This document shows, one piece after another, positions 50,101-63,827 of a stretch of 64,000 nucleotides of DNA. Under the pieces are notes generated by a model. The model saw nothing but the letters and a program-made list of their open reading frames with translations, did no database searches and was not told the origin of the DNA. Source of the stretch: Toxotes chatareus (lineage: Eukaryota > Chordata > Actinopteri > Toxotidae); NCBI GenBank assembly GCA_016801885.1, contig CM028887.1, positions 21,831,615-21,895,614 on the forward strand. Reading direction: 5' to 3'. Numbering within the stretch: the first letter of the stretch is position 1; every line of letters starts with the position of its first letter. The translations under genes were made by a program, and so were the position numbers.

Positions 50101-51590
50101 TTTCTAGCACACAACTTGATTTTCTATAAAAAATAAATCATTACTCTGTGATTAGCGGTTATCAGTAACAGCAGTACACAGGAAGTGTAGGGCATGAGGG
50201 GTCTCATTTTCACAGTTTGCAGGGTAAGATTCAGTTAACTATTACATACTACATACATGATTACATAACCAGACATCTGCATTGGGTCAAATGGAGGGAA
50301 AATCTTTTTCACACCATCACAGAGACAGTTTAATTCACAGAGCTCGTGCCTCTGGCTTTGCTGGGCGCTCCAACAAACAAAAATGTCAGCCCCAAGCGGG
50401 AGGCCAGTGAGGGAGAATGTTGTCACACTTCAAAGACATTTCTCAAATATATACATTAGCAAAACTGTCCAATCCTCCAAATGGGTTGTATAAATGTGTT
50501 TACATAACAGAATATGTGATTGTATTAAGGTCAAACACAGCAGAGAAATATATGCAGAAGCTGCGACTACAATTAGGAATCACACAGCCTCTATCTGACG
50601 GGGAGTGCGGGGTCTAATTCTCTTGTGAGCTGTGACATTTTGTTTCTGCAGAAAATAAAATACATCGACAACAGAATGCTCCACAAAAGGATTAAATGGC
50701 CATCACAGACTCAACATCTCATAACTCTGATGCCTGCTGGCTCTGAAAATAAATAAGTAAAGTGAGGAGTCTTTGCCAGAGAAAACCCTTAAAATTCTTC
50801 AACTATCTTATACATGTGTAGCCCGAAGAGCTTGCACCATACATAGATCGGTGCATAGTAGACACTGTTATTTACATGCAAACTCCAGCTGATCCCCCTT
50901 GGTGAGAGCTAACCTTGAGACAGTCCCCTTGACAGGCATATCTGCATTCATTGCACGCAGTCCCTTTCTACTGCATTTCATTGCATAGCCAAAACTGTTT
51001 TTATTTGTATTTTGACCAGTCAGTGGTCTGTTTTTGTGGTAACAGAAAGCTTTCACACAGGCAGTATTCAAAATGGCCTGTTTAAAACACACTTTTAAGC
51101 TGGTGTCTGTGTGTTTGTGTGTGTGTGCCTGTCTTTCTCTTTCTCACCCTTATCAAACATGACTGCACATATGCACACACAAACCTACGCTGTAAGATTT
51201 CTTCTTTCAGCTCTATATGGAAGATAATCCATAGAAAGGATAATGTAATTTAATGATATCAGACCGTGAAAGGATAAAGTCTTTGTGGACGTACTGAAGT
51301 TTCAACAATAAAGCTTCCAACAGTAGGTTCCTGTGGCTTTCACCTTACATAGTAACTGTGTCACAGAGCTGTCACAGAGATACTGAGGAAATAAATGAAT
51401 CTCTATGGTCTTTGCATCAGGTCATTTAAAAGGAGGGGTGATTTAAATGAACCTGGATAGAGTCATGGCTGCACTGCTTCACAATAAGAATTGAGAATTC
51501 ACTCAACTCAGTTAATATGGTACAGTGTATATACCTGTGAGCTATACTCACAAGGGCATGCATATGTACATGTGTGTGAACCACACACAG
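50101..51590. other. Intergenic DNA, no gene seen
   Basis: AT-rich, with one short GT tract near 51106-51127. No gene, RNA or transposon recognised. Confidence 0.55.
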
Positions 51591-51591
51591 A

Positions 51592-51603
51592 TACACACAC
51601 ACA

Positions 51604-51694
<91 letters not shown>
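51592..51694. repeat. Long (CA)n microsatellite
   Basis: About 50 CA units interrupted by two GA steps. It is the longest dinucleotide array here and generates His-Thr and Cys-Val frames on the two strands that are not genes. Confidence 0.98.
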
Positions 51695-51696
<2 letters not shown>

Positions 51697-52289
51697 TGTG
51701 TATTTGTCTGTACCAGAACTGCATTTAGACTTCAGCAGTCTAAATACAGTTATTCATTTAAAGTGTAGCCAAGTAAGAATTCAGCTCAGCCTTTCCATTC
51801 AGTTTAAATTGAATGCATCTATTGTTTGCCTGCATTCCACACTGACATACTCCAACTTAAGTAAAATAAGTGAAATAAATAGAATGGTCAAGATACCTGC
51901 ACAACAACAGCTTTCTGATTTACTGGAAAGAACGAAAGACCAAAAAAAAAACTAAATAGAAAACAAATGTAGTGCAGTGCTTTGGATGTCTAAATTTGTC
52001 ACAAATACCAGTGTAGTGACAGTTTAGGAGATGGCTCTGCATTGATCTCTATTGCTAAGAAGATGCTGCTGAGGTGATTTTTAAAGCTGCTCTAATCAAA
52101 TATTTTAATGTAACAATGGATCAAATGATGAAGTGCAATGTGAAAGGGGTCCTAACAGTGATGAACCCACAGAGAATAAAAAAAAAAAATTAGCCTCTTT
52201 TAACATTTTTTCTTTTTTTTTTTTTTTTTAAAATCTGGCTTTACTGACTATTGGGATTCATTCTCACTGCCTTGATCAACCTTTTTTCC

Positions 52290-52405
52290 AAGTGCAGTAG
52301 GCAGCTGTTTCCATTCAAAAGGATCTAAATTCAACAGTACGCCACCTGTCCACCACCAAATGGCAGACAGACAAAGTTAGCAATTAGCTGGTGAACATAT
52401 ACTGC
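52290..52405 (-). repeat. Fragment of the teleost interspersed repeat
   Basis: ACCAAATGGCAGACAGACAA, AGTTAGCAATTAGCTGGTGA and ACATATACTGC line up with CACCCAAGGGCAAACAGAGA and AGTTAGCGACTAGCTGC... in the flipped half at 21110-21400. Orientation is the same as that half. Confidence 0.5.
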
Positions 52406-55400
52406 TTTGACCCGTGCACTGCAACCCTGAACATATCTAGACATTATCTGGAGGTGTATGTGGGAAATTGTCAGGATCAATTGACCTGAACATTACATCT
52501 GTGTAATGTCCGACTGAGCCCATAGAGCAGGTTATTGTCCAGAGAATCCACAGTGAGCAAATGATGACATTTCTACCCTGTATCCTACATACTCTACCCA
52601 GGTACTACCTGTCACCTAAAGCAAACACAGTATTTCCAGTAAGCGACAACAATTCTCATGTGGACAATCTCCTGTTGTGTGCTACACGTATGAAAGGGCA
52701 ACTCTGGACAATGTCCAGACCTCTCCTTCTCCAAATGAGAGAATGTCTAGAGAGCCAGATATTTTCATCAGGAGTAGGTGTCGAGTGAATACTGGACTTA
52801 CATTCATCAAGCAGAAACAAAAATGACTCAAAATGTTGCTCATATTGCCTGGGGTCTGCTGGATGTGCAAATAAGACACTGTTTGCTCACCATAAGGCAG
52901 GTCAATGTTATGTTTACAGCTAGTTTTGCTGCCCGAAAGTGGCCCAAAAAAATAAATTAAAGCAGGTTTACTGACAGTGATTGTTGTCTTTTTTTTATTT
53001 AGGACTATTCCCAAGGAAAAAAATGCTTGAATGTACATAGTCATGTGACACAGGTGAAAATGCCTGGATGATTAGTGCAGTGAGAGAAGTTTCAAGTTTC
53101 TTTAGATTCTGTATTTTTTTTTTCTTAAGACATTCTTTAATTTATTGTTCACAAAACAATTCAGTTTCAGAATCTTTCAGTCAGAGCGATTTGGCATGAG
53201 CACTGTGAGGAGCCTTCACTAACGAGAGAATTCCCTCCTGCACAGTTCTTCCTGTGTGCTTTCACAGATACTCTCATGTCATTAAGAAATGAGTTTTCTA
53301 AAAATCACATTTGCATATATTCAATAAAAATAATAAATGCACTGTTCTAAAAATTCAGCAAAGTAAAAATCTTAAAATGATCAATCTTCTGTGTGTTCTA
53401 GCAGAAAATGGTTTCGTCTTCTTTGTTTTACATTTCTGCATATTAGCTAAGTGTAATTTACATTTTGACTTTGGCTTGTACTATCTCTCCATATTATGGC
53501 TTTGATCACACAAGCTGTAGAAAATTGAGTGACTCCATGTTAAGAAAACTTACTGCCTTCATGTTATATCTTCAAAGGTTTGGTTGATGTGACAAGGCTG
53601 TTGCATGAAACGCTTCCAACTGCAACCAAACTTTAATTAAAATTTAAGCATTCTGTTCCTAAATTCCTTAAATGTGAAGAAACTGCTTCCCACTGATCGC
53701 ATGTTATCTCATTTTCAAACCTGGACTGGCATCAGTGAGAAAATGAGGCTGTTTATCTTTACTTAATTTTACAGACACTTTACAGGTGTTCTTTCTCATA
53801 ACAGACATGAGCATGAAGAAGAATCACAATAATGCTTGTGCTTGTGCTTGTGCTCGGAGAAGTGTGGGCAGTCTACCTCCTATAGACTCTGAGTAGCTTC
53901 AGTGCAACAGTAACAAAAGGAAAGTAGAGAAAGAATTGTAACTGAAAAATAACCAGAGCTGAATCATGTTAGTGTGCACCCTCTCTGACTACACACACTG
54001 GTCCATTATCAAGATCTATCTGTTGTCCCAGAGTTAACTGAATGGTCTACAATCATTTGAGCCCCTCTCATAATAAAGAATAAGATGGCCAAGGACAAGT
54101 CTGTCATGACCATAGATCAGTGCTGAGAGGGGTGTGAAAAATATGACTCCAGCTTTCAACACTGACACTAAGAGAATTTTTCTGTCTTCAGATTTTCTCT
54201 GATTTATTCTTTCTTTTTGCTTTTTCTGCGTTCACTTACCTTTGAATGCAAAGTGTCAAACAGCTCCTGCTTGTTTGCATCAGACAAGATACAGGGTGAA
54301 GGTGAAAAAGTCTACGTGTTGTTGTCAAGTATTAAATAAGAGACCCTAATAATACTGTGATAGATGTAGTCATGTTATCTCCGACAATGTGTAATCTCCT
54401 GTCATAATACCAATCAGCAGTGGGAGTCATGTTTCTGTATGGCAATAACAGAAAGTAGTGTTTTCCTTATATGTAGCATGTTAATGTAGCTATATTGTAT
54501 ATCTGTCACACAGTGACAAACATGATAAATAGTATGTTGAAATGATAAGATAAATCCTAGCACAGCAGAAAAGCCCCAGCGTGTCATCAGTTTCTCCTCG
54601 CCACCGTATCCTTTCCAGCAACACGCTGCATCAGCTCAAAAAGAGCAGGTGGACAAACCCCAGAGAGGAAGCTATGCGAGGTAAAACAGCTGGTGATGAG
54701 ATGTCACACCAGCACATCCTGTTAATTACAAAGATGTAAAACCACATTTGGACTCACTCCTCATCTCTTCATTGTTTTTAAACATTTCTGGAGAGACATC
54801 ATTAAAGCCACTGTTACTAAGTGTCCTTGTTTATGTTTTTCTTCTTATGCAAATAACAACTCTTTCAGAAAATACTGGGCGTAGGCAGATTAAATCATAA
54901 CAGTCAAACTATGATTCCAAAACAAATTCAAGGCCATGTCTTTATTACCATAATCAAACATGAAAATGCTAATTCAGGAGGCGTCCTTGTGGAGTGTGTT
55001 TGTGGCTGTGCGTGGCAGTTGCCAGTAAACATCTGGGTTTCATTACAAGCTCATACTGTTACTAAGCCTCTGTTTCCTCTTCTAACCTGTGTTCTTGTCT
55101 GATTTCAATATACTGCTTAGAAACCTGATGAATTGCTGCAGAAAGCTAATCTTCATTTACATATTCATGGAAAACCCCATTCTCTTCGTTAATATCTCAC
55201 TTCGTGCTTTTGGACAGAAGTAAGGACCTGGCTTAGAGGGCTGCAGGCACAAAGTATCTTGAATTGCATTTTTAATTGCAATTATGAATCTTTAAGAAAC
55301 AAAAAACATATGAGGTGGTTGTGTATTACATAAAATAGTGTACAATATCACATACTGGTGTCTGTATATGTAACATACTGTAAATAATACAAATGACTGT

Positions 55401-55479
55401 AGTATTTGTACTGTAGTAGTAACCCATTTATTTTTCAATTTCTCATACAATATTTTTATATATTCTTCGTCCAATATTC

Positions 55480-55540
55480 ACTCACTCAGTCCGTGAGTGA
55501 GTGAAAGTTTACAGCCAATTGTGAAAGTTTACAGTCAATC
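55480..55540. repeat. 9-bp palindrome followed by a 2 x 20-bp tandem repeat
   Basis: ACTCACTCA and TGAGTGAGT (55480-55502) are perfect arms around five bases. Directly after come GTGAAAGTTTACAGCCAATT and GTGAAAGTTTACAGTCAATC (55501-55540), differing at two positions. Confidence 0.85.
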
Positions 55541-56980
55541 ATAAAGAGCTGAAATGTTGATAACGTTTGTTTTTGAATTGGTTGTTAAACCACTTTCTTT
55601 CTATGTTGACTCATTTCCCGTTTGACAATTTTCCGTTTTGTCTTTCTGTGCCCAAACATGCCAAGAGCACATACAGTATCACAGATTCTTTTATCTCAAC
55701 AACTTTTGGTTCTCTCTCCCACGTGGAGCCCTATTAATAACAGCAGAATGAGCTGTCGGCCTCATAAAGAACAACCAGTTCTCGTTCTCGTGGGCGGACA
55801 AATATGCACAATGACATTCTACTGAAGTTATCTGTGTCCAGGAGAAAATCTGCTCTGAAGGTTTGCTGCTAGTTTAAAAACAGATCAGCTCAGAGCAGAG
55901 AGCTCTTTGTATCCAGGGACTTTGTGAGCGTATTTGCAGTTCTGAAAATTTAACCTATGAACTTGTAATTATAATGCATAATAACATTCAGCCTTAGCCT
56001 TCCTCCTCCTCCATCTTTTTGCTGTTGTATTTGTGCAAATTGTAGTGGGAGGCTGCGTTTATTCAATGTATTCTGTTGCCATAATCACCAACTCTTTCAA
56101 GTTTTAATTTGATGACAAATTAAAGTCAGTATGAAAAGTGGAGGGCGACATGAACACAAAATTTACTGCCAAAGTAAGAACAAGATTCCTGTATTTTTGT
56201 TTTTTCTGAGCTCCCTTCTCTAGGTCAATGTAGGCAGGGCTCAGGTGGAAAAAGATAATGCCACGTACTTCTTAGTAATATCCGAATCAGAATCTAGTCT
56301 ATGACAGTATTTCGTAAACCATGTATGTATGTTAGTCAGGCCACTGTCCATAAAATCCGATTCAAACACACCCACATATTCCTGATGAAGCTGGTCAGCT
56401 GAGCTGAGCTGAGCTGTGTTTAACTTCTTACTAAAGAATTCCTAAGAATATTTTTTCCTAAGAATATCTTTAAATGTGAGTTGCTATTTTAATCATGACT
56501 ATTTAATACTTATATAATAACTTATATAATATATAATGAAAGCAAAATGTAGTGTCTTACTAAGGTGTTTGGCCTCAGAACATGTTCCTTGGGACAGATT
56601 CTCCAAGTCTCTGCCTCGCTACGAAAGAATATCATTCTTCCAAAAGATATTCCTTCACACACATGTTGGTCCAAAATCTCTTACAGATGCTCAGCTGAGT
56701 GACTGTAAAGGCCAAAGTTTAAAATTCACATCATTTTCATGTATCACCAGACAAGAATGTTCTGATGATGCAACTACAGTAGAGGTAAGGTTAGGGAAAG
56801 ATGGTGGTTACGGCAAATAAATGATGTTTATGATATAGTATGGTCAGGGTTAGACAACAGTTAACAAAAAGGCAAATGAACCCTCTACCACACTACATAA
56901 AGACAGACTAGTTCCTATGTCAGAGCTGAATGCTGCCTTCTTCATAAGATCTCAAGGTGCTGATTTGCACTATTTATCTT

Positions 56981-57006
56981 TTCTCTCTCTCTCTCTCTCT
57001 CTCTCT
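56981..57006. repeat. (TC)n microsatellite
   Basis: Thirteen TC units. On the minus strand it adds a Glu-Arg tail to the adjacent transposase-like frame. Confidence 0.95.
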
Positions 57007-57096
57007 GCTGACCTCACCGATTTTGCTTTCTTGGGAGCCAAAGACTCTGGGTGTTTCCTGTGCTTTGTCTCTGGTTGGAGTCTCATCCATGCTTCT

Positions 57097-57174
57097 GAAA
57101 TGGTGGATCTCCTTAAGTGACAACCCCTTGAGACTGAGGTAGCAGATGGCTGCACGAAGGCTGATTTTGTCCAT
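57097..57174 (-). pseudogene. Possible mariner-like transposase N-terminal relic
   Basis: The minus strand reads MDKISLRAAICYLSLKGLSL followed by KEIHHF. Mariner-like transposases begin with a similar helix-turn-helix, of the form M.K...RAVIKYL.LKG.S.KEIH.DM. The resemblance is limited to about 26 residues; the continuation does not follow the family and no inverted repeats were found. Chance or another transposase class remains possible. Confidence 0.3.
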
Positions 57175-57468
57175 TTTCTCAGACAGTGCTGATTTCCAAT
57201 TTTCAATTGCCGGAAACAGAAATACCACAAAATTACCTTCAAACTTTCTGTATAATCACTCAAAAAGTTGAACTGAACATGCACAGAGCAGTATAACCTG
57301 TCTTTTTCTACCTTAGGTCATGAATTTATCAATCACCTCATAGAGTATTGCACACACCATACTGCCTCTGATTCAGCACCAAGGACAGCGACTGAGGCTG
57401 CGCTTGCTTCCCACTAACGGGCAACGCACTCCACGTCAATGCTGCCTTAGGAAGCAGGCTTTTACATA

Positions 57469-57497
57469 GCGCGCGTGCACACACACACACACATTCG

Positions 57498-57534
<37 letters not shown>
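57469..57534. repeat. Compound (CG)n-(CA)n tract, Z-DNA candidate
   Basis: Alternating purine-pyrimidine runs without a break over 57469-57494 and again over 57496-57534, including GCGCGCGTGCAC and CGCGCGCGCG. CpG runs like this are rare in methylated vertebrate DNA. Confidence 0.95.
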
Positions 57535-57536
<2 letters not shown>

Positions 57537-60185
57537 GGAGATACTTAACACAGCCACTCTCCATCCATCTCCTCTGTCCTTGCATTACTTCATCTACATC
57601 TCAGTGATACAAGTGTTTCAATCACTTCCTCTTCCAAACCACAGACAGGAGACAAATTAAAGGACAAACCAACATAAAGTGTAAAGTTAACACTATTCTT
57701 CCAGAAGGCAGTGCCAAACATGTCAATCCAAAATCAACCACAGGTGTTGAGCTGGGTCAAGATCCTGATCAATCCATTCAGTGACCCACTCGTACAGTAT
57801 GGAAACTTCTGCTTTCACCATGTTTCTCCACTAATTTATTCACATTTTACTTTGTCATCTTTCTGTATATGCTCCTCACTGCTTCTTGCCTATTTTTGCT
57901 GATCATGTCTCAACATAAGTTGATTTGCTAGTCACTTTCCATCTACAGAACTCAAGCAGACCCTCTCTCTCTGTCTCTTTATTTTACTGCCCATCTCCCA
58001 CCACTCTATTTCACCTGAGTATTGCAGATTAATACTTGGAGAAGGATGATCCCTCGGTCTCTATGCAATCCCCAGCCTTTCTCGTCATCCCTGCATCTGA
58101 GCTAATTCACTTGCAGTGGAGTCTCTCTTCCTGGATTGCCTTTATTTTTCCTCTCTCTCTCTCTCCTCCTTTCAGTCAAGCCTTCCACCTCTTCCTCAGT
58201 TTCCGTCCTTTGGCATTCCCCTATCATATGCTCTGGTGGTCTATGCCCATTGATAATACCCAATGAATAAGGAAGGAATAAAAATATGCCAGCCCCCGTT
58301 CCTCTCTGCTTTGCTCCATTCCTTGCATTCAGACTTGTCTTCTCTCATCCTGGCTTATCACTCGCTCCGTTGGTCCATACTGTAAGACCAGAGGGACAGA
58401 TGTGGTAATGCTGTGAACCACTGAAGTGTGTATCTGTGTGTGTGAGTGTGTGAGCTACTCAGGTGAGCTCAGGCCATAAATTAACAAATCAGGACGCAGA
58501 CGGAGCGAGGAAGCAGCTCATCCTGATCCAGTGTTTCTGCTAAAGCATGGTTAACCTTGTGATTTATGGGTGTGTGTGCATGTCTGTGTCTGGTGGGGAT
58601 GGACAGTGGACAGGGGTGGCTATGCATGTGTGTACGCTCTGAGGGACTGTTTGGAGGTTTGATATTTGCTTGCATTAAATGCAGCGGTGGTCGATGGACT
58701 GCCTTGTGATTGACAGGGACAAGGGAGGGCTGGGAGTCTGGTGGTGGTGTTGTAAACACATCAGGCTGTAACCAGACCTCAGTCTCTCAAATCTCACCAT
58801 CTCTCATCTGCTTCATCACTCAGAAAGTAAACTCCTCCCCCACCCAGTTTTTGAATTTCATTTCATCTCACTTTCTCTGGCCTCACCTTTGCTCTCTTTC
58901 TCTGCTGGGCAGCCTGAACTTCAGGTGAATGAAACACAGACATCGACTGTGCAAATGTAAAATCAAATAACCAAGCTCTCAAAGACTTACAATATTTTTT
59001 ACATATAAGAAGAACAATAAACGTTTCTCAGAAAGTTGTCTGACCTTTAATGGAAAGTAAATTACCATTTGGAGAGATAGAAGGTGAAAGCCAGGAAAAA
59101 AGAGGGAGGCAAAGCAAAATAAAGAGATGTGTGCAGTTGCAGAGTGTTTCTACTTTAATCGTGTAAAGACAAGAAAGAAGCCTGGGAGACAAGAATGAAC
59201 CAGGACAGAATGAGATGGAGAGATAGGGAGATGTGGGTGGATGTTGGAGAAAAGACAATAGTAACTACATTAGAAGCCCCGCAGCCTTAGGCACTGGCAA
59301 AATTGCATTTCCTGCTGAGAAAAACAACATGAAAATAGGCTCACAAAGGAGAGGGAATTCACAGCTCTGCCGATACGGAGACGCTATTCGCTGTTAAAAC
59401 ATCAAGACGAACATGCAGCCAAGCACACGCCCACGAGTGTGCAACCACATGCTTGCATGTGGGGGAACAGAGACAGACCAACACACGCTGTTTACAGTAA
59501 CTTGCAAATTCTGTGTTTTTAAGGATTCCACTTGAAGTAAAAAAAAAAAAAAAGAAAAAGAAAAGGTGTGCAGCCATGCTAACAGCTCTGTGAGGCTGTA
59601 CTGGTCATTTAAAAAAAAACAAAAAAAACACCAAATGTAAGATCATGGATAAAAGTTGATGTGCAAAATGTGTGTTTGATCAGATCACGGTGAAGTAAAA
59701 GTTGGTGAGACCTTGGTGTCAGAGTGAACATTGACCAAAAAGATAACAGCGTGAACAGTGGTAATTGTGTGCCATTATTATCTGGACAGTACGTCACACA
59801 TTAAAGGACAGGCACACATTTTCTGAAGTCTGTCTTCATTCACATGCCCATACGAACACTGAAACAGTTACTGGCCACTGTAATTAAGAGATTCCATCTT
59901 AATGTGATTCCACTGAATGTCATGGGGACAAAATCTAAATTTTTTTGTTAAATGTAAAATATGGTCTAATTTCAGCAGAATCTAATATGAACCTTCAGAA
60001 GTCAGAGTTTTAAGTGGGTATCTTCCAAAGTTCCAAAGTCTTTGAGTCTCCTTTTGGAGCAGCAGTGTGGAGACACCAAGGAAATTATTTCATTTGGTAA
60101 TAAAAAAGATTGTAACTTTGATAGATATCCTCTTGGTTTGTCTAATTAAGCCTCACGTTAAGATCTGCTACACTTAAGCAAAATG
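57535..60185. other. Intergenic DNA, no gene seen
   Basis: Pyrimidine-rich stretches at 57960-58000 and 58150-58200 and a 15-A run near 59540 are the only patterned parts. No gene or transposon recognised; frames here are short and unrelated to known families. Confidence 0.55.
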
Positions 60186-60199
60186 AATGTATATATAAC

Positions 60200-60600
60200 C
60201 TCAAGCAAGCACCTCCTGTAGCTGTGGATTAAACCACAGTGTTCAGGAGGAATTTTGGACCATACTGCCTACAGAGCTGCTTCAGCTCAGACATATTCTT
60301 TGGATGTCTGGTGTGAATCTCAGCTTCTCTGAGCTCATTTCACAGCATCTCTGTTTGAAGTCATTCTGCGGTAGATTCTGTAGTCATCGTCCTGCTGCAT
60401 CATCATCCAACTTCTACTGAGCTTCAGCTGGTGGACAGCCCACCCTGGTATTATACCTTGATAAACTTGGAAAATTATCTTCCTCCTGCTGGCCAGACCC
60501 AGAGCAGGAGGAGAAGCAAAGTAGCCGCAAATCTTGAACTGAAATTTTGACCAGATGTTGTTGCTAGATGGAAACTTAAGGTACCACCAATTCATTCTTT
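60200..60600 (-). pseudogene. Tc1-like transposase relic, catalytic centre
   Basis: On the minus strand the frame includes CGYFASPPALGLASR, then FQVYQGIIPGWAVHQLKLS and RSWMMMQQDDD. Tc1 transposases have WGCFAASGPGQLA, SQVYQDIL...V.QLKLN and RSWVMQQDNDPKH here, so the order is right and includes one catalytic Asp. Further left, antisense-matching DNA such as GAGGAATTTTGGACCATACT, TCAGCTCAGACATATTC and CACAGCATCTC continues the downstream part of the gene. The HTH region, the inverted repeats and an intact frame are missing. It is the part missing from the copy at 40.7-42.0 kb, but in the opposite orientation. Confidence 0.75.
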
Positions 60601-62476
60601 GGGTAAAATGGCTCTCTTTTAACCAGACCATGTAAGTTGGATGGAAGAAAACAATGACCAATAGCATGAATTAAGAGTTACAGAGACAGTTCAAACACTG
60701 AAGAACATCAGTCTTATGGCCTTACAGTACTGAAATGGAAAAGTGCAAAGGGAGTGAGAGAACATCTATACACATATACACTCTACACACATTTGTATGT
60801 ATGTGTGAGACTGGGTGTGCTGTAGAAGGCTGTGTATATAATTAACATGACCTTTAACTACTGATTACACCCGTCTGTTTGCATGAGCTGTCTTTGGCCA
60901 CTGGGGAAGACTGCTTTCATCCATCACTGTGTGTGGGTATAGTTGTGTGTTCAGGAGCACAATGCCTGAGTGCACATCTGCACCTACTTTCTTTTCTCTT
61001 CATGAGGAAAGTAACTGCAAATGACCTTTTACATGTTAAGGCTTGCTTGCTACATCGAGCGCCTCACATGGTATCATTTTCCCACAGCCCCCGCTATAGA
61101 TTCACATCCACTGGTGTAATGATTTATTTGTTACTGGGGAGAGGTGCATGTAACTCTAGTACACTGTAAGTACATTGTGTGACCCAAGGGCACACCCAGA
61201 TGTAAAGCTGATTGCATGTAAAGTGCAATACAGCTACAATAAATTTGATCCAAGTGGATTTGTTTGGAAGATTTAGGAGCTTTTCTTTTCAGACAGTAGA
61301 AAACACAACAGAATATCTGGCAGCCAGTCTTTTGGAGACACTGCCTTCCAAAACTGATTTATATACAACTCTACACACTGTATTCTACACTTAATGAAGT
61401 GTTACTATGAAATATTAGAGAAATAACAGGTTACAATGACCACTGCAGCACTGATGGAAGGAAAATGAGGTATGCTATGCTGATATGAGGCTATGCTGAA
61501 GGCCAACTGTTATAGAGAATCACTTAGTAATAACACAGAGCTAGTACTTACAGTAGCAGTAATTAACGTTTTACCATCTCACAGCACAACCGACCATCAA
61601 GCATCTGTGGGGCTTTGATAGGGTTGTTGGTCAGTACCAGTGGGTCAATAATTACTTCACCTAATGCTCCAATGTACTCTGTGTTGGCACAAAACCAACC
61701 AATCTGGTTATCTCCTACTCACATACAAAACATTTATAAAAATGGACAAAACAAGGATGTGTTACTTTCATTACACTGCTGACAGTTACTGCAGAGGTAT
61801 TGGATTAAACAGTCAGAGAAGCAGATCATCAACTGCATCAGAGTCTGAAATCAACCCAGGAGAGTGGAGCTTATTCCAGTGCTCTGTTGCTGGGAGACCT
61901 GGATGGATAGACAGCTCAGGCAACATATAGCTAAATTAGATGATTGATCAACAGATTAGTCTACCAACAGTAATAGCGTGGTAATTAACAACAATTTTGA
62001 TAATTGATTGATCGTCTCATCAACTCCTCCTACTTATTTATCAGTATCAAAATAATCACTAGTTACTCATCCATACTGTGAAAATGTGACTTTTTTGTTA
62101 GTGTCAGTTATATTCTACTGTAAGCTGTGCCAGAAATCTGACAGAGCTGTAATTTCCTGCTTGTAAAGGCAGTTTGATAAATGTCACGATTCCCTTGTGC
62201 CCCTTTAAACATATTTCAGATGTGAGGTTTATTGGCAGGTTCTAGGAAGATGTACTGCCGAGGGTACTCCAGTCCCTCCGTTTGTAAGAGGAATTGATAA
62301 AAGAGCAATGGCAGCAGAGGACCAAACCCATCCAGGAGAGGAGGAGAGAGAGAAGCCCATTCAGCTAATCAATACCTCCCAAGTGTCACTTCATAATGTT
62401 TTCCACTCCACACAATGATTTGCATTGAATGTCTCACAAACATTATGGAGTAATACATCCTGCACACACAGACACA

Positions 62477-62478
<2 letters not shown>

Positions 62479-62512
<34 letters not shown>
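62479..62512. repeat. (CA)n microsatellite
   Basis: About 17 uninterrupted CA units, preceded by interrupted CA/GA steps from 62463. Confidence 0.95.
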
Positions 62513-62516
<4 letters not shown>

Positions 62517-63794
62517 TGCCAGTGAGGTTTTTTTTTAATGCAAATGGTTCAGCGAGTAGTAGCACATTTATTGTTATTTTACTCTGTGCACTCCTCACCT
62601 GCGAGGTTAGATAACATCTACTGTTCACGGGGTGCAGGAGCGAAACACAGCAGCGCTCTCCCAGTGAGAAACTATCCATTTGGTTTCACGCTGCTGAGGG
62701 ATGTGTGGGAACAACACTGCAACGGAGGTGTTAATGTTCCATGTCACTCTCAGAGCTTCTCCATGGGAGCCACGAATGAGAAGCACAGACTGATAGTACT
62801 ACATGTACAACAACAAAGTTATCAGTGTAGCCAGCTGAAACAGATTCAATTCCAGATAGACTCTCTGGGGAACACACTCTACACTCTGTGGGAATTATTA
62901 ATTATGGTTAAAGGAAAAGTCCACTCTAAAATACTGTAACAAGACAGCTTTTTAGTAACAATGATTTGTTGCTTGTCGCACTTTTCTAACAAAGGCCAAA
63001 ATGCAAAGCAAATGATTTGAAGTCATTGTCACCAAAACATTTCGACTTTGTAATTGGCAGTATAAAGATCAGAGAGACATTTAAATAATGTTTCCAGAGT
63101 ATAAAATAGGTCACAACATTTGGAATGTAACTATAAACAAAACGACTAAAAGGGGGAAGAAAGTTCAAGAATATAAAACAAGAAGAGTAAATGTCAGGAT
63201 TTGTTGTCAGGTCCAAAGAGCAAGGACTTCTTTCTTACTGCAACATTCTGCACTGACATTCAGTGTAATTCAGGGAGAATAAGATACCATTTTCTCCACC
63301 GACAAGAGACTCAGTAGACCCAGCAGACTCAGTAGACTCAACAGATCATTATGCAACACTGCTCCAAGACATGTTGTGTTCTGAAGGATGGGCCTGTGCA
63401 CCTCTTTCTTTCTCTCTACTGGATCCTCTCCTTTTGCTCTCACTGTGGCTATTATTATTGCTCCCTGAACCTGCATATGAAAACTCAGCTGGATACAAAT
63501 CCAGACAAACTCCCCAGGGTTTTCTGAAAGTCATTTAGCTGATCACTGACTGGTGTTGAAGTAAACAAGGCAGAGTGAAGGACAGTGGAAACAACAAAGA
63601 TACACCACAAGTCTTTCTCTCAAAACAACCCCTGGAATGCAATACACATCAGAGAACAACCATTTAGAGCATAAAAGTAAAAGTATTTGTTGGTTAAAAT
63701 GCTTTTTTTAAAGACGGCAATGTTGCTCAGTCAGCAGGTCCCCCACCTTGATCTTTCATGAGTTAATGAAACAAAATCTATGTGCTAACAGAAT

Positions 63795-63827
63795 AGAATA
63801 AAATAAAATAAAATAAAATAAAATAAA
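63795..63827. repeat. (AAAAT)n pentanucleotide repeat
   Basis: Six to seven units of ATAAA phase, the first slightly degenerate. Confidence 0.9.

Larger units (their letters stand above)
51695..56900. other. Intergenic DNA, no gene seen
   Basis: No gene recognised. It holds a repeat fragment (52290-52405), a T-rich run at 52207-52230, a tetra-unit GCTTGT repeat near 53836, small repeats at 55480-55540, and GCTGA units at 56395-56417. Frames near 55.6 and 56.5 kb have no family resemblance. Confidence 0.5.

Noticed and set aside
61930..62030. ATTTTGATAATTGATTGATC, like a teleost repeat rich in ATAATCGATTAATCG
   Set aside because: Too short and too simple in composition to separate from AT-rich background.
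62538..62939. 133-aa plus-strand open frame near the right edge
   Set aside because: No similarity to a known protein or transposase; it begins inside DNA beside a microsatellite.
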